A stretch of 64,000 bases of DNA from Nilaparvata lugens (GCF_014356525.2 NC_052517.1:5181493-5245492), one strand, 5' to 3'. Positions 11,938 to 24,748 are shown, numbered from the stretch's first letter. Numbers and translations are program-made. Notes: generated by a model not told the origin, from the sequence alone.

Positions 11938-12177
11938 TGCCTTTTATTGGCTTTAATTGGTGGGGAGAATCCCTGACGGAAGTTCCATCCCGTCTGAATA
12001 TATCATTTAAGCCGTCAATGGGCCGTGCGACTGTCATACTTCAGCCAGGACCGACCTTTAACGTGCCCATCCGATAACATGGGAGTGACCAGTTCAAAAA
12101 CTTTTGGCAACGAGCGGGGTTTGAACCGGGGACCTCTAGGTTGCTACGCAAGCACTCTATCCACTAGACCACGGATC
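11938..12177 (-). mobile_element. tRNA-derived SINE (minus strand)
   Basis: Read on the minus strand it starts with an A-box-like TGGTCTAGTGGATAGAGTGC and, about 30 bp on, a B box GGTTCAAACCCC. These are the internal pol III promoter elements of a tRNA head. The body contains GGGCACGTTAAAGGTCGGTC. It lies about 45 bp from the acceptor of the middle NAC-alpha exon. It is not a tRNA gene: the 3' half does not fold as one. Confidence 0.75.
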
Positions 12178-12197
12178 ACTTCGTACCTTTTCAGTAA

Positions 12198-12368
<171 letters not shown>

Positions 12369-12644
12369 TAAACAATTACTTATAAAATTGTTTATTCATA
12401 TTTCTCTACCTCAGAGCTAGAGGAGCATAAGTCCATTTTTTGACAAAATGATGTTTTTCGAACTCTATAGATTCATGATCGCGTAATTCCTCTGCAGTTG
12501 ATTGTTTTGAAGATAGCCTGAGCTGAAAGAGTGTACGTCCATAAGCATTGATACTGAAACAACGTGAGTCCAATAATTGACAAGTAAATGTAATGCTGAT
12601 TCGACATACGCTCTTTTAGCCCCGACTGGGTGTATAATACTTTT

Positions 12645-13322
12645 CCTACAGGTACCTTGGAAAGTGACCATTTCTGCACTGATTGCAGGCCGCAAAGAAT
12701 CTCTTTTCCGCTCTAGTGCGCAAAGTATTGCTTTGCGTACTCTTAATACTTTGCGTATTATCTTGCAGCCATCCCAATCAACTGTTGACATTGTTGGCGT
12801 TTATTTTGAATGTGAATTTGTTCTATCTATATTTTTTCTGATTTTCAAATAAATAAAAATGAGAACTCATTAAATTATACATTTTGAATATTATTAATTA
12901 TTCATTATTTCAAATAATATTTTTCTCATTCATAAATTGATTGGTTGAAAACTTATTTAGAAATTAAGATTTACTCAAAATTATTCAAATTTTCAAATTG
13001 ATTGCATTAATTTATTTTTAATTTGAACAAATTATCGATTATTAATTTTCAATTGGATTATCAAGTTTAAAATAAATTAAAGTTATCAATAACAAAATTA
13101 TACAGACAAACATTCGATGGATTTCAGCCATCATTTTACCCATAATCAACCACTTTCCATATTCAATGGTAACTGTAGGAAAAATTTAATGTGAAATACG
13201 TGCGCAAAGCTCCAAAGTTGCTGCACTCAAGAAACCATTCCGCCCTCGCCTACGGCTCGTGTGTAAACGTTTCTTTCGGTGCAGCAAACTGTCACTTTGC
13301 GCACTAGTTGCGCAAATAACTA
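12645..13322 (+). mobile_element. Family F element, diverged and longer copy
   Basis: Starts CCTACAGGTACCTTGGAAAG, ends GCGCAAATAACTA. The middle has unrelated AT-rich sequence and extra GCAAAGTATTGCTTTGCG inverted motifs. Confidence 0.7.
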
Positions 13323-13351
13323 TTTTGGGCTCTCCTATAAAATCAGCCGTT

Positions 13352-13545
13352 TAAGCCTCAACTCACACTTAGGCGACTCAGGTGGAGAAGAGACTGGACT
13401 CTACTGGAGAGCATGTGTTTCCAAATGGTGACACTCAGACCAGTCGATTCTAGTCTCCGCGACGTCACCATTTCAAAACACATGCTCTCCACTAGAGTCG
13501 AGTTTCTTATCGGCCTGAGTCGCGTCAGTGTGAGTTGAGCCTTAG
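13352..13545. mobile_element. Palindromic MITE
   Basis: Arms TTAAGCCTCAACTCACACTT and AGTGTGAGTTGAGCCTTAG, inner arms CTGGAGAGCATGTGTTT and AAACACATGCTCTCCA. Nearly symmetrical. Confidence 0.8.
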
Positions 13546-13632
13546 ACTTACGCCCCTCTAACTCTGAGGTACAGATTTAATCTATAATTATTTTTAATAT
13601 TGAGGTTTGTTTTGTAGTTAGGACACTAATAA

Positions 13633-13907
13633 CATAGAGAAACAATAGCGTAAGTAGATATCCCATGGTATAGGGGATTTATGTCGCAACTTTTACTGTT
13701 ATCTCAAGCCGATTACTGTCGATTATTGTCAATTTTTACTGTTTTGTTGGGGTGAGAGTGTAGGAACGGCACAATTTGAGAGACTACTAGCGTCATACAG
13801 CTGCATGGGAAAGAAGTACGAAACTATCGGCTTGGGATAACAGTAAAAGTTGCGACATAAACGCACTATACCATGGGATATCTACTTATGCTATCGTTTC
13901 TCTATGC
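13633..13907. mobile_element. Family M foldback MITE
   Basis: 275 bp, ends CATAGAGAAACAATAGCGTA and ATGCTATCGTTTCTCTATG, inner arms GATATCCCATGGTATAGGG and complement. It lies in the NAC-alpha intron. Confidence 0.85.
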
Positions 13908-14356
13908 TAATAAGTCTTATAAAATCTAATAGACTTCTAAAGAAGCCAACTTTCAGCGTTTTTTCGTGAGGTTTTGCACTTTTCAAGAGAAATGATTAGC
14001 AGAAAATGTTGAAATCTGGTACAAAGGTTCAGCTTATATCAAGAAAATGTAGTGTTAACCTTCCGTTAGACGCGGCTGATTTCAAATAATATAAATTATT
14101 TGAGAAAGTGGGTTTTCAGGCTGTATAGCTCCAGGATGGGTAGCAACACTGAGACCAGTGCCCTAGGATGATGCCCTAGGATCTAGGATGCCCTAGACCT
14201 GTACCACTAACGGCAGGACAAGAGTGTTGAACATGTGTGAACACACATGCTCGTCATAGATTTGTCATCACAGCGGAAGGCTTTAAGCATTATCATGTAT
14301 CATAAATTTCTTTTATTTATTTATACTTCACTGCTCTCTTAGGGGTCAAATTATTT

Positions 14357-15178
14357 TTACTTTCCTTGCCCTCTTACCATAGGTAAGGAAAGTATTGCTT
14401 TCCAAAAAAAAATTAAGGTACCCCAATTTATAAATTTCTATACGTTTCAAGGTCCCCTGAGTCCAAAAAAGTGGTTTTTGGGTATTGATCTGTATGTGTG
14501 TGTGTGTGTGTGTGTATGAGTGTATGTGCGTCTGTGTACACGATATCTCATCTCCCAATTGACGGAATGACTTGAAATTTGGTACTTAAGATCCTTACAA
14601 TATAAGGATCCGACTCGAACAAATTCGATCAAATGCAATTCAAGATGGCGGCTAAAATGTTGTCAAAAACAGAGTTTTTCGCGATTTTCTCGAAAACGGC
14701 TTCAACGATTTTGATTAAATTTATACTCAAAATAGTCATTGATAAGCTTTATCAACTGCCACAAGTTCCATATCTGTAAAAATTTCAGGAGCTCCGCCCC
14801 ATCTATGCAAAGTTTGATTTTAGATTCCCAATTATCAGGCTTTAGATACAATTTTTAAAAAAAATTTAGTGGAAAAGATTGAGCATGAATATCTCTACAA
14901 CTAGTAACATTTTCACCAAAAATTGAAAATAGACTTGAAATTCGATAAAATGTGATTATTAATCTATTGCAAACTGTTTGCAACTGTTGATTCTATTAAA
15001 TCATTCACTATGAAGAGATAGCAGACCTCGTGTGTCTCCAGCGTTATTGTCCTGTCACCAGCTTGCTCAGATCTTTGAATAATAGACTTTGTGAAATAGC
15101 GCGTGAACACTAGCGTCAGGTGATCAATTTTAATAACGGCAAGGAAAGTTGTGTGAGTGCGCCACACCAGATTCTTTA
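14357..15178 (-). mobile_element. Family E repeat, complete, with TG microsatellite
   Basis: About 820 bp with short inverted ends ACTTTCCTTGCC and GGCAAGGAAAGT. It carries (TG)n at 14495-14516 and the conserved GGAGCTCCGCCCC. The two longest ORFs over it are low-complexity (THTH) and not genes. Confidence 0.75.
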
Positions 15179-15536
15179 ATTTCCCACTGGTTTACTTGAT
15201 TTTATCGGTTGTTTATTTTATGTTGTAAGCAGCTGTCAAACAGCTGTTTTTTGTTGGAAGCCGTTCGCTAATGACACAACATGCAACACACGTCTTGCTC
15301 TGTCGTTAGTGGTCACCCTAATGGAGGGGTAACAATTTTAAATTATGCCAAAGAAAAATACGTTCAAAATCGGTGTTTTTTAAGCTGGTTTCTGCGTTTG
15401 TATGCTTTTTCCTGGGTCCAAGGGACGGAGGAACTACTCATGACTATGTGACTCATATCACGGATTCTATGTATTTTGACATTGACATAACAGCTCAATG
15501 TTCTCTACATTGAATATTTCGATTTTATATTGTTTT

Positions 15537-16072
15537 CCTACAGTTACGTTGAAAAGTGGCCATTGCTGCACTGATTACAGAACGCAAAGTATCACTTTTC
15601 CGCTCTAGTGCGGGAAAAATTTTTCTGCACTCCAGATTTGCAACATGGCAACGCAAAATACTTAGTAGGTTATATGGAGCAACAGTGCAGCAAAATCAAA
15701 ATGAAGTTGGTAACAGTGACTGCTGTGGCTGCTATAGTGAGCAGAGGTGCAACCAAGCACAACGCGCTAATTATTATTCATTATATATTATAACCAAGGA
15801 CAACATTTTTATTCAATTTGACAATAAATTAAGGTTTTTATCAATAATAAAATTACACAGAAAAACATTTGATGCATTTCAGGCAATTTTACCCATAATT
15901 ACCCACTTTTCATATTCAATGGTAACTGTAGGAAAAACTTAATGTGAAATACGTGCGCAAAGTTCCTCTGCTGCACTCAAGAAACCATTCCGCCCTCGCC
16001 TACGGCTCGGGCGTAAACGTTTCTTTCGGTGCAGCAAACTGTCACTTTGCGCACTAGTTGCACAAATAACTA
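15537..16072 (+). mobile_element. Family F element
   Basis: 536 bp, close to the family consensus, in the NAC-alpha intron. Same ends and inverted pairs as the copy at 5299. An 18-bp replacement near 15800 (AACATTTTTATTCAATTTGA) distinguishes it. Confidence 0.8.
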
Positions 16073-16149
16073 TTTTGTCAATTATAAAGGTGGTGGTAGC
16101 GGAGAAAAACGTGTATAAGCCAGTTTGTTCCTTTATTATAATATTATAG

Positions 16150-16375
16150 ACTAGCAGGTAACCCGTGCCAGGTTCTAATTTAAAATTGACAAACTGAAAA
16201 CTCGACCTACTGAAATCTTGAAGAATTCAAAATAGGCCTATAACCATCCTCGGTAAACTAAGAATCTATATGCAAAATTTCAAGATAATCAGTTGAGTAG
16301 TTGAGACGTGATGAGTAGTTCATCCCTTATCGTTTATAAGCCAGTTCTTGCCTTTATAATATTATAGAAGATGTA
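16150..16375 (+). mobile_element. Family C repeat
   Basis: Starts GACTAGCAGGTAACCCGTGC, contains ATAACCATCCTCGGTAAACT and TGAGTAGTTGAGACGTGATG. Confidence 0.7.
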
Positions 16376-16656
16376 TGTAAATATTTCCTATTTTAGTTAT
16401 AATAATGTGAAATATTTCTTCTATCTTAAGTTTTGCCGCATCTAAATTTGAAAATCGACTTTGTGAAAATATTTAAGGACTGAAAATGTTGTGAAGTGAA
16501 CAACTACAAGACTTAATCTATTTCGGGTTATTTAAATTTGGGAGAGGAATAGCACAAGGTTACCTTATTTTTTCTCTTCCTATCGTTTTGATAATGTTAT
16601 TATTGTATGAATGTATAGTCTGTTGTTAAAGAAGAATTGTAATATTCTATTACTAA

Positions 16657-17067
<411 letters not shown>

Positions 17068-17092
17068 TCACACCTACTATATTATAAACTAC

Positions 17093-17130
17093 TTATTTTC
17101 AACTTGTGTCTCGTTTTTTGTTGTCTCCTT
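17093..17130 (+). terminator. Candidate NAC-alpha polyadenylation region
   Basis: No AATAAA follows the stop closely. A variant hexamer TATAAA sits at 17093-17098, 26 bp after the stop, and is followed by the GT/T-rich stretch CTTGTGTCTCGTTTTTTGTT, which suits a downstream element. A repeat of family I begins at about 17180, so a short 3' UTR ending before it is likely. This is inferred from motif order only. Confidence 0.35.
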
Positions 17131-17179
17131 TCGTTTCAAGGAATGGTCGAAATAGGTTCTATAGTGGGGTACACCATTA

Positions 17180-17406
17180 GGTGCGTACAGACTTTCGCTC
17201 TGCTCCGCAACCGAACGTCACTCCAGCAGAGCGATTGATGATCGACCAGGGAGCAACTGTGGTTCGACCGGGGAACGCGAGAAGATCTAACATCTTCCAT
17301 AACGTTCATGATGGGTGCGTGGGCGGTGCGACTGTGGTTCGATAGAGGAACGAGGGCGGAGCGTGCTCGGTGCGGGTTGGAAGCGCGTATATGTGTACGC
17401 AGCTAT
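17180..17406 (+). mobile_element. Family I element
   Basis: From AGGTGCGTACAGACTTTCGC to ATGTGTACGCAGCTA. GC-rich, just downstream of NAC-alpha. Confidence 0.75.
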
Positions 17407-17599
17407 AGAGAAACAATAGCGTAAGAGTCCTAGACTCCTGGGAGAATTGGAATATTCATAATATAATCGAATATTAAAACAATGGGACAGCATAGTTGCC
17501 AAGTTCCTTTTTCTACCGCCTTCTATGGTAGAAAGCTGTGACAGACCTTTTAATAGCAATCTCACTATAGTCTTCATGACTACATGTTCATAGTTTTAA

Positions 17600-18430
17600 T
17601 TACCGGTATTGTAAGTCATAAACTAGTTTTCGCCCCACTTGGATGTAATGAGCTGGTTTTCGTGCGTCATATGGAGGCCGAAAATGATTGTTTTCTGACC
17701 AGGCCGGTAAAAGTTTTACGGCCCTAGGGCTGTAAAATAACCCTTGAAGTCAGCTGATTTACAAAATGGTTTATGAAACGGAATCAGTTTATGCTTCTAG
17801 AATTGAATAAGTATTCTGCAATAAGATACTATCATTTTATTTGGATGAATAAAATACAGATAAGATATATATTATAAACTATTCAAATTCGATTTTCAGA
17901 ATAGGATAGAACTTCTAACCTAAACTTCCGAAGTCAACGACAACAAGCATTGTTGACGTTTACATTCAGATTGGCCAAATTTCAAGTGTGCTAAAACAGC
18001 TGATCAAAAAACTTTTCATTATTTGTGTTTATTATTCAAGAATCAAAACATAATATCATCTTATTGTCATTTGGAAGAATAAAAAGTATAAACTCAACCT
18101 CTTACATAATTGAACATAATCTTTTAGGTTATTTAGACAAATCAGATTGAAAATGAAAATACTTGGACAATTTTCTGATATTCATATTACCTCAGATTTG
18201 CTAGAGCTATGACCTTCCACTTTTGCTTTCGGAAGTGTCTAATAAACAATTATTCTCATATTTATATTGTTTATTTTTCTGTGTGGCGAAAAATAACGTT
18301 CTCACCATGGGCAGAAATGTTTTTCCGGCTCTTAATCTTTTCTAGTCCTCGGCCTACGGCCTCGGACTTCAAAACCGATTTCGAGCCGGAAAAGTCTCAT
18401 TTTCGGCCCTAGGTGCGAAATATACTATTG
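17600..18430 (+). mobile_element. Family G repeat
   Basis: About 830 bp ending CGGCCCTAGGTGCGAAATAT. It contains CCTCGGCCTACGGCCTCGGA and GGCGAAAAATAACGTTCTCA. Non-coding. Confidence 0.65.
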
Positions 18431-18639
18431 TAAGTCATGAAATCAGGGGCGTATATAAGGGAGACCCCCCCCCCGCCGAAATAATGAATATGAAGAAACA
18501 TCAGTACAGTATTTACAGAAAAAAGTACAGTAATCTGAATTTTTGACGGCCTGACGGTAAAGTGAAAAAGACGTTCAACGCAAATTACCCTCCCAATATG
18601 AGCATCTAAACTGATGTCAAGTATTATGAGGTGTTACTT

Positions 18640-19275
18640 AAAATCACTTCACCTAACATTAACCTTGCCTTCTCCCCCCTTCAAAAATTAAAATCTCTTA
18701 AACTAACATTAACCTTGCCTTCTCCCTCCCCCCAAAAAATTAAAATCACTTAACCTAACATTGACCTTGCCTTCTCCCCCCCAAAAATTAAAATCTCTTA
18801 ACCTAACATTAGTCTTGCCTCCCCCCCCTCCTTAAAAAAATTAAAATCACTTAACCTAACATTAACCTTGCCTTCCCCCCCCCAAAATTAGAATCACTTA
18901 ACCTAACTTTAACCTTGCCTTCTCCTCCCCAAAATTAAAATCTCTTGAACTAACATTAACCTTGCATTCTCCCTCCCCCCCAAAAATTAAAATCACTTTA
19001 CCTAACATTAACCTTGCCTCCTCCCCCCCCAAAAATTAAAATCTCTTAACCTAACATTAACCTTGCCTTCCCTCCCAAAAAAAATTAAAATCTCTTAACC
19101 GAACATTAACCTTGCCTTCCCCCCAAAAAAATTAGAATCACTTAACCTGACATTAACCTTGCCTTCTCTCCCCCCCCCCAAAAAAAAATTAAAATCTCTT
19201 AACCTTGCCTTCCCCCCCCCAAAAAAATTAATATCACTCAACCTAACATTAATCTTGCTTACTCCCCTCCCCCAA
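18640..19275. repeat. 60-bp tandem array with poly-C and TTAACCTAACATTAACC
   Basis: About ten units, each with AATCACTTAACCTAACATTA or AATCTCTTAACCTAACATTA followed by ACCTTGCCTTC, a C run of varying length and an A run. The C and A runs vary between units. Confidence 0.9.
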
Positions 19276-19554
19276 ATATATATTCTATGTACGCCACTGA
19301 ATCAAATATTTGGAGTTTGTAGAAAAATGCATAAAAATGAAAAAAAATTGTTACTGAAAGGGATTTTTTGAAAAGAAAACTTCTTTGTTAGCAGTAACGG
19401 TAATTTCGTGTGGAGGAGAGGTACATTTCGTTTAAGAAGGGGAAATTTTGGTGGTGAGGGAATTTCCATGTTCAAGTGAGAAATTTTTGGTAAGGAGAGA
19501 ATATTAAGAGGGAAATTTCTGGTACAATGGGAATTTTGTGAATGATGAGGGATA

Positions 19555-19800
19555 TTTTGTGGTACAGGATGTCTGGTGTCAGAAAGACCGTGCAGTAGTT
19601 TCATAAAGCTGGACTCCCACATATCAGTATCAGTGAACGTGACCGGTTCAGTGAAAATATAAATCCCATGTGTTCTAATGGGAGTATTCACACTCAGCCC
19701 GGTCGAGCTAGTGTGAATGGTCCCATTAGAAATTAACGGGATTATATTCTCACTGTATAGAACACGTTCAATGATACTAAGTAGTGGTGAACGGCCTACA
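19555..19800. repeat. Inverted-repeat segment
   Basis: AATGGGAGTATTCACACT pairs with AGTGTGAATGGTCCCATT, giving a hairpin at about 19677-19731. It is probably part of an unclassified MITE. Confidence 0.5.
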
Positions 19801-19847
19801 AAAATAACGTTGGTTGAGAACTATAGAGAAATTCTTTGAGACTTTCA

Positions 19848-20190
19848 CCATTCCTTATAAATATCATAATTTATTCATTCATTTACAATGCAAATGACAC
19901 TAATGCAATAACATTATAGAAGATAAAATAATAAGGTAGTCCTTGTGCTATTTGTATTCCAAATTTATAGGTGACAAAGTCCAAGATAAGGTTGGAATTT
20001 CACATGTGCAATTTTTATAAAATTTTAGTCTAAAATAAACATGAAAACTATAAATTTTGAATTTAGATGACTTGAATTAATAAATTGATAAGTAATACTC
20101 CACTCAATTACCACTTGAAACTAATACTATCGAGTTATTTTAAAAAATTCGGAACCATTGAAGAAACACAAACTTGTAAACACATATGCT
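19848..20190 (-). mobile_element. Family K repeat
   Basis: Reverse match to the family K segment of the 60-62 kb duplication (ACAATGCAAATGACACTAAT, TTTATAGGTGACAAAGTCCA). Smaller fragments: 9905-10035, 16530-16620, 24130-24310, 40495-40590, 41575-41690 and 46640-46700. Confidence 0.6.
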
Positions 20191-20338
20191 TCCCATTGAA
20201 CGAATTCTGTTATTTCTGAGAGAATGTCCGTTTAAAATAATATTTAGGAAGTAAAATATAAAATGAAAATAAGTAATTATAATAAATTTGTTCACAAATT
20301 TTGTAACAAATAAAGTTGTTCACAATAAGTAATCGATT

Positions 20339-20735
20339 TTGGGGCACCGAGCTTCGCTCGTTATTTTTATTTATTGATAAACAGAACACAATTCTCTAAA
20401 ATGATCGTGATTATATTTCACAGCTGGCTATACGTCATCTTAAGAATTTCGGGGTTGCGATATTTTTATTTTTCACATACTCACTTTTTTACTATCCACA
20501 GCCGTTTCAGCCAAGGATGAATTTTTCTTTTAATGTCGTTCAGCAAGTTTTCCCAAGGATGAGACCTAGTGCAATCAAACTTTTATATCATAAACCTACT
20601 ATGTTCCAAATTTCGTGAAAATCGTTTGAGCCGTTTTCGAGATCCGTTGAACATGAATATCCAGATATAAATAAATATAAATAACCAGATACAGAAATTT
20701 CTCGCTTAATATAATAGGATTATTCACTACAACGA
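20339..20735 (+). mobile_element. Family B repeat
   Basis: Starts GGGGCACCGAGCTTCGCTCG, ends TTTCTCGCTTAATATAATAG. Same family as the insert at 620-1180. Confidence 0.7.
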
Positions 20736-20751
20736 ATAATTTATTATTGAC

Positions 20752-20975
20752 TAGCAGGAAACCCGTGCTCCGCAAGGGTCTAATGATTAAAAACTTGACC
20801 TACTGAAATCATGACGAATTAAAAATATGTCTATAATCATCCTCCGTGAATTAAGAATGTATACGCAAAATGTGAAGTTAATGAGTTGAGTAGTTGAGAC
20901 GTGATGATGCGTCATTCGTGAATTTCCAATCCCCCACATGTATAAGCCAGTTCTTTCCTTGATTATAATATAGTT
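20752..20975 (+). mobile_element. Family C repeat
   Basis: Starts CTAGCAGGAAACCCGTGCTC and abuts the family B copy. Confidence 0.7.
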
Positions 20976-21020
20976 TCAATCTAAAAAATGTTCATGATTA
21001 TATTCAAATGAACAAATAAC

Positions 21021-22146
21021 TATAGTGAGGTCCACGTTATAATTGCAATGGAGAAAGATAGGAGGACAGCGTTGCCGATTATCTGCCTTGCCACTGCCTT
21101 CTATAAGAGGATAGCTGATACCAGTTTAACTGATCTAATATTAACTGTTCATTCTTCTTCAAAATAATCAATCATATTTTATCCGCCAAGAAAAAATATT
21201 TGATGGAATAATACATTTTCTACATAGTTTAAAAACGATCTGACAACGTTGCGGAGCTAGAAAAGAATAGCACCATCTGCTTTGTCGAATGATAGACAAG
21301 GATAGCAACACCAATGTTGATCAAATACTGCCATTATAACGTGGACCTCACTATAGAACAAGAACAACCACAACATGATACAGTATCATCTCAACTTGAT
21401 ACACAACACCATAATTTGATACAAAACAGGATAGAGCTATCAGCTTTGTGGAATGATAGACAAGGATAGCAACACCAATAATGATCAAGTACTGCCATTA
21501 TAACGTGGACCTCACTATTATAATAATACTTGGAAGGTGAAAGGCAGGTAGCCTATATTTAAAAAACGATATGACAACGTTGCAGAGCTATAGTGAGGTC
21601 CACGTTATAATGGCAGTGGATAAAGATAGAAGAATAGGAATGTCGATTCTCTGCATTAATTAATTATATTTCTACACTGTCAAAAAAAAAATTGGCATCG
21701 TTGTGGACCTAGAAAAGGATAGTAGGCTACTACCGGCTTTGTCGAATGATAGACAAGGATAGCAACACCAATGTTGATCAAATACTGCCATTATAACGTG
21801 GACCTCACAATTATAATAAATACTTGGAAGTTGTAAGGCAGGTAGCCTATATTTTAAAAAAAACGATCTGACAACGTTGCGGAGCTAGAAAAGAATAGCA
21901 CCATCTGCTTTGTCGAATGATAGACAAGGATAGCAACACCAATGTTGATCAAATACTGCCATTATAACGTGGACCTCACTATAGAACAAGAACAACCACA
22001 ACATGATACAGTATCATCTCAACTTGATACACAACACCATAATTTGATACAAAACAGGATAGAGCTATCAGCTTTGTGGAATGATAGACAAGGATAGCAA
22101 CACCAATGTTGATCAAATACTGCCATTATAACGTGGACCTCACTAT
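21021..22146. mobile_element. Cluster of four or more family A MITEs with internal duplication
   Basis: TIRs occur at 21021, 21355, 21518, 21589, 21810, 21980 and 22146. The segment with CCACAACATGATACAGTATC and its MITE flank appears twice (about 21233-21500 and 21861-22110), so part of the cluster arose by local duplication, not by separate insertions. Confidence 0.8.
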
Positions 22147-22261
22147 ACAATAATAATTATAAAAGTACAGAAGTACTAAGAAGGTGTAAGGCGGGTAGCC
22201 TAAGTAACCCCTTCGAATCTAAAAAGAGGATAAGTATCATGTTACAGAAACAGTCCTATGA

Positions 22262-22558
22262 TAAAGGATTGATTGAGTACTTTATTAATGTAGATTACAA
22301 TATATACTGGCTTATACACTTTTATACAATAGCTTACAATACAGCAAAATTATAGATGAATAAATTTACATAATATAGACTAAGAAAATAATTTATTGAA
22401 CTGTATATGATATGAAAAAGCAATTTGTAATAATAATAACTATAGATAATAATTATATTGTTATGCATCTACATAAATTGGCGGAGCTTTGGACATATCA
22501 ATGTCCATTCTTCGGAAACAATATTAAAAATATCCTCCCCACTAACTCTCTACCAAAC
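22262..22558 (-). mobile_element. Family L retroelement tail
   Basis: Read on the minus strand it ends in AATAAAGTACTCAATCAATC. Conserved segment GGCGGAGCTTTGGACATATC. The TCAA-repeat terminus points to the 3' end of a non-LTR retrotransposon or SINE. Confidence 0.6.
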
Positions 22559-22559
22559 A

Positions 22560-22975
22560 AAGGAAAGAGAATATAGAAAAGCAAATAAATAAATGTTTAT
22601 TTCCCAAAAAAAACCAAAACTACAACATCAATTACACAAAATATTAGATAAATTACAATTACATACAATAGTTAGTTACAAAAAATTCTTATAATGTGTC
22701 CTCTACTTGTTTAGTTTTTTCTGTATGGAAATTGACCTACTCCACTATGGCGTACCATGTTCTAGAGTAGGGTTTGTTTATTTTTTTTGTGCGGATTATT
22801 AATCTGCCCAAATGATGGAATGAAGAAGGAAGATTTGAGAAAATTTTAGAGTCAAGTTGTTGTTTTATTCTAAAATATAGATTTATCAGCTTTTTTGAAA
22901 TTTTCCAATCAATCTTTTAAGTCGTTGGTCTAATTTTGATGACAAAACTGATGAAAAAAGTAGGATGAAGAAGTG
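22560..22975. other. No feature seen
   Basis: AT-rich, between a family L tail and the GAA tract. Confidence 0.35.
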
Positions 22976-22979
22976 GAAG

Positions 22980-23085
22980 TAGCAGTAGAAGTGGTAGAAG
23001 AAGAAGAAGAAGACGCATGAAGCGGAAGAAGAAGAAGAAGAAGACGAGACACAAAGTAGAAGAAGAAGAAGTAAATGAAGAAGAG
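22980..23085. repeat. GAA-rich tract
   Basis: (GAA)n and AGAAGAAGAAG stretches just before the long pyrimidine tract; purine and pyrimidine blocks are adjacent on one strand. Confidence 0.85.
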
Positions 23086-23129
23086 AGAGAATGCAGAAAG
23101 AGTGGGTGTATAGAATCGATCGCTTTTAG

Positions 23130-23962
23130 GGTGTGTTATAACTCCTCTCTTCATCCTCCCTTTCCCACCCCCTTCGTCCTACTTTCTCCCTCCCTTCTAC
23201 CTCCTTTTCACCCTTCATCTGCCAACCTTTCCCTCAATTTTCCCTCCCGTCATCCTTCCATCTCTCCTACTTGTCTCGTTTTCTCTCTTTCTTCTTCAAT
23301 CTCTTTCCTCTCCTTCTTCTTTTTTCCTTTCCCTCTTTCTCTATTGTCCACTCCTTCCTCCCTTCTCTTTCATTCATCCCTTCTCCTCACTTTTCACCTT
23401 CCTAATTCCTTCTTTCTCCCACCTTATTCCCTTTTCCCTTTAATTTTCCTCCTAAACCTAACATTTTCCTCCATTCTTCCACTCTTCTTCAGCCCCTCCT
23501 TCCTCTTCCTTCTTTCTTCCTTCTCTCTCACTTTTCCATCTTTCCTCCTCCCTTCTTCCTCTCTTTTTCCCTCCCCACAACCTCCTTTCTCCCTGCCTTT
23601 TACCTTCTTCTTCCTTCTTCATCTTCCTTATTCTTCCCTTTTCCCACAATTCTTCCTCACTTACTCACCATTCCTCCTCCATTCTTCCTCACTTTTTCCC
23701 TCTCCTCTATCTTCTTTCTCCCTCCCTTTTACCTTTCTACTTCCTCCTTCCTCTTCCTTTTTCTTCCCTTCTCCCTCAATTCTTCCTCAATTACTCACCA
23801 TTCCTCCTCCCTTCTTCCTCACTTCCCCCCCACTACCTCCTTTCTCACTCCCTTTTTCCTTTCTTCTTCTTTCTTCCTCTTCCTTTTTCTTCCCTTCTCC
23901 CTCAATTCTTCCTCACTTACTCACCATTCCTCCTCCCTTCTTTCTCAATTTTTCCTTTCCTT
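23130..23962. repeat. Long pyrimidine tract
   Basis: More than 800 bp of C/T with imperfect 130-bp internal repeats (TTCTTCCTCACTTACTCACC recurs). The 315-residue frame across it is Ser/Pro/Phe low complexity and I do not regard it as a gene. Confidence 0.9.
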
Positions 23963-23964
23963 GA

Positions 23965-24340
23965 GTGCACAAATTTTGAATTTGCCGCTCACATGTACAG
24001 TGCTGCCAGTGTATTTGTCGAAACGAAATTTACCATCCTTAGAAACCAACCGGAGGACTTAGAAACAATATTCTAACTCTGAAAAAGCTTGTACCTGAAA
24101 GTTTGTGGGGAACCAGTGATACGTGAACCTTTGTAACAAATTTTATATCTTCAAATTCTTTATTCTTTATCCATCCATACAATAATTACATCATGAAAAT
24201 GAGAGGGATTGGAGAATAAGGTAACCTTGTGCTATTCCTCTCCCAAATTTAGATAAGGTTCCACTATGTACGTAGTCCGAATTCAAATTCAAATCTGCCT
24301 ACAGTTATAAGGCTTCATTTTCTTATACGTATAAAAGTGG
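23965..24340. other. Mostly featureless, with a family K fragment
   Basis: Only the family K fragment at about 24130-24310 is recognisable. Confidence 0.35.
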
Positions 24341-24345
24341 TACAA

Positions 24346-24748
24346 CTAGTAGTTCTGTGAACAGTAGACCTCACGCAGTATTCTCATCCACAAGTACCTG
24401 ATTGAATCTGTAGACCTTATGGAAGTACAGCAATAGACTGGCTTCTTCACACATCTGTATAATCACTTGTCAGCTGATTTATGATGAATAATTCTATAGT
24501 CTGATTTTTACTCTAATATTGGCGTATGAAGGAGGCTCCTTTTTCCTTTCATATTATCTTTGAAATGCAAAATTTCCAAAAACCTTGTATATACGTCGAC
24601 GCGCAATTAAAAAAGGAACATACCTGTCAAATTTCAAGAAAATCTATTACCGCGTTCCGCCGTAAATGCGCAACATATAAACATTTGAACATTAAGAGAA
24701 ATGCCAAACCGTCGACTTGAATCTTAGACCTCACTTCGCTCGGTCAAT
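24346..24748 (+). mobile_element. Family D repeat, full copy
   Basis: About 400 bp from CTAGTAGTTCTGTGAACAGT to ACCTCACTTCGCTCGGTCAA. No ORF or TIR; class unknown. Confidence 0.75.

Noticed and set aside
12120..12177. tRNA gene on the minus strand
   Set aside because: A and B boxes are present but the acceptor and T arms do not close, and the sequence continues into a SINE body found again at 35.8 kb.
15556..15942. Conserved open frame of 127-128 codons (and a 61-codon one) in family F copies as a gene
   Set aside because: The frames begin with GTG, not ATG, in eukaryotic DNA, run through the inverted repeat ends, and show no domain. Their conservation follows from the near identity of recent copies.
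18640..19275. Interstitial telomere
   Set aside because: The insect repeat TTAGG is not tandem here; CCTAA occurs once per 60-bp unit.
19302..19691. 129-residue minus-strand ORF
   Set aside because: It spans an unclassified repeat with a hairpin, has no domain, and its composition follows local GGGAATTT-like repetition.
23017..23964. 315-residue ORF across the pyrimidine tract
   Set aside because: Composition is almost only Ser, Pro, Phe and Leu from C/T sequence. It is a low-complexity artefact.
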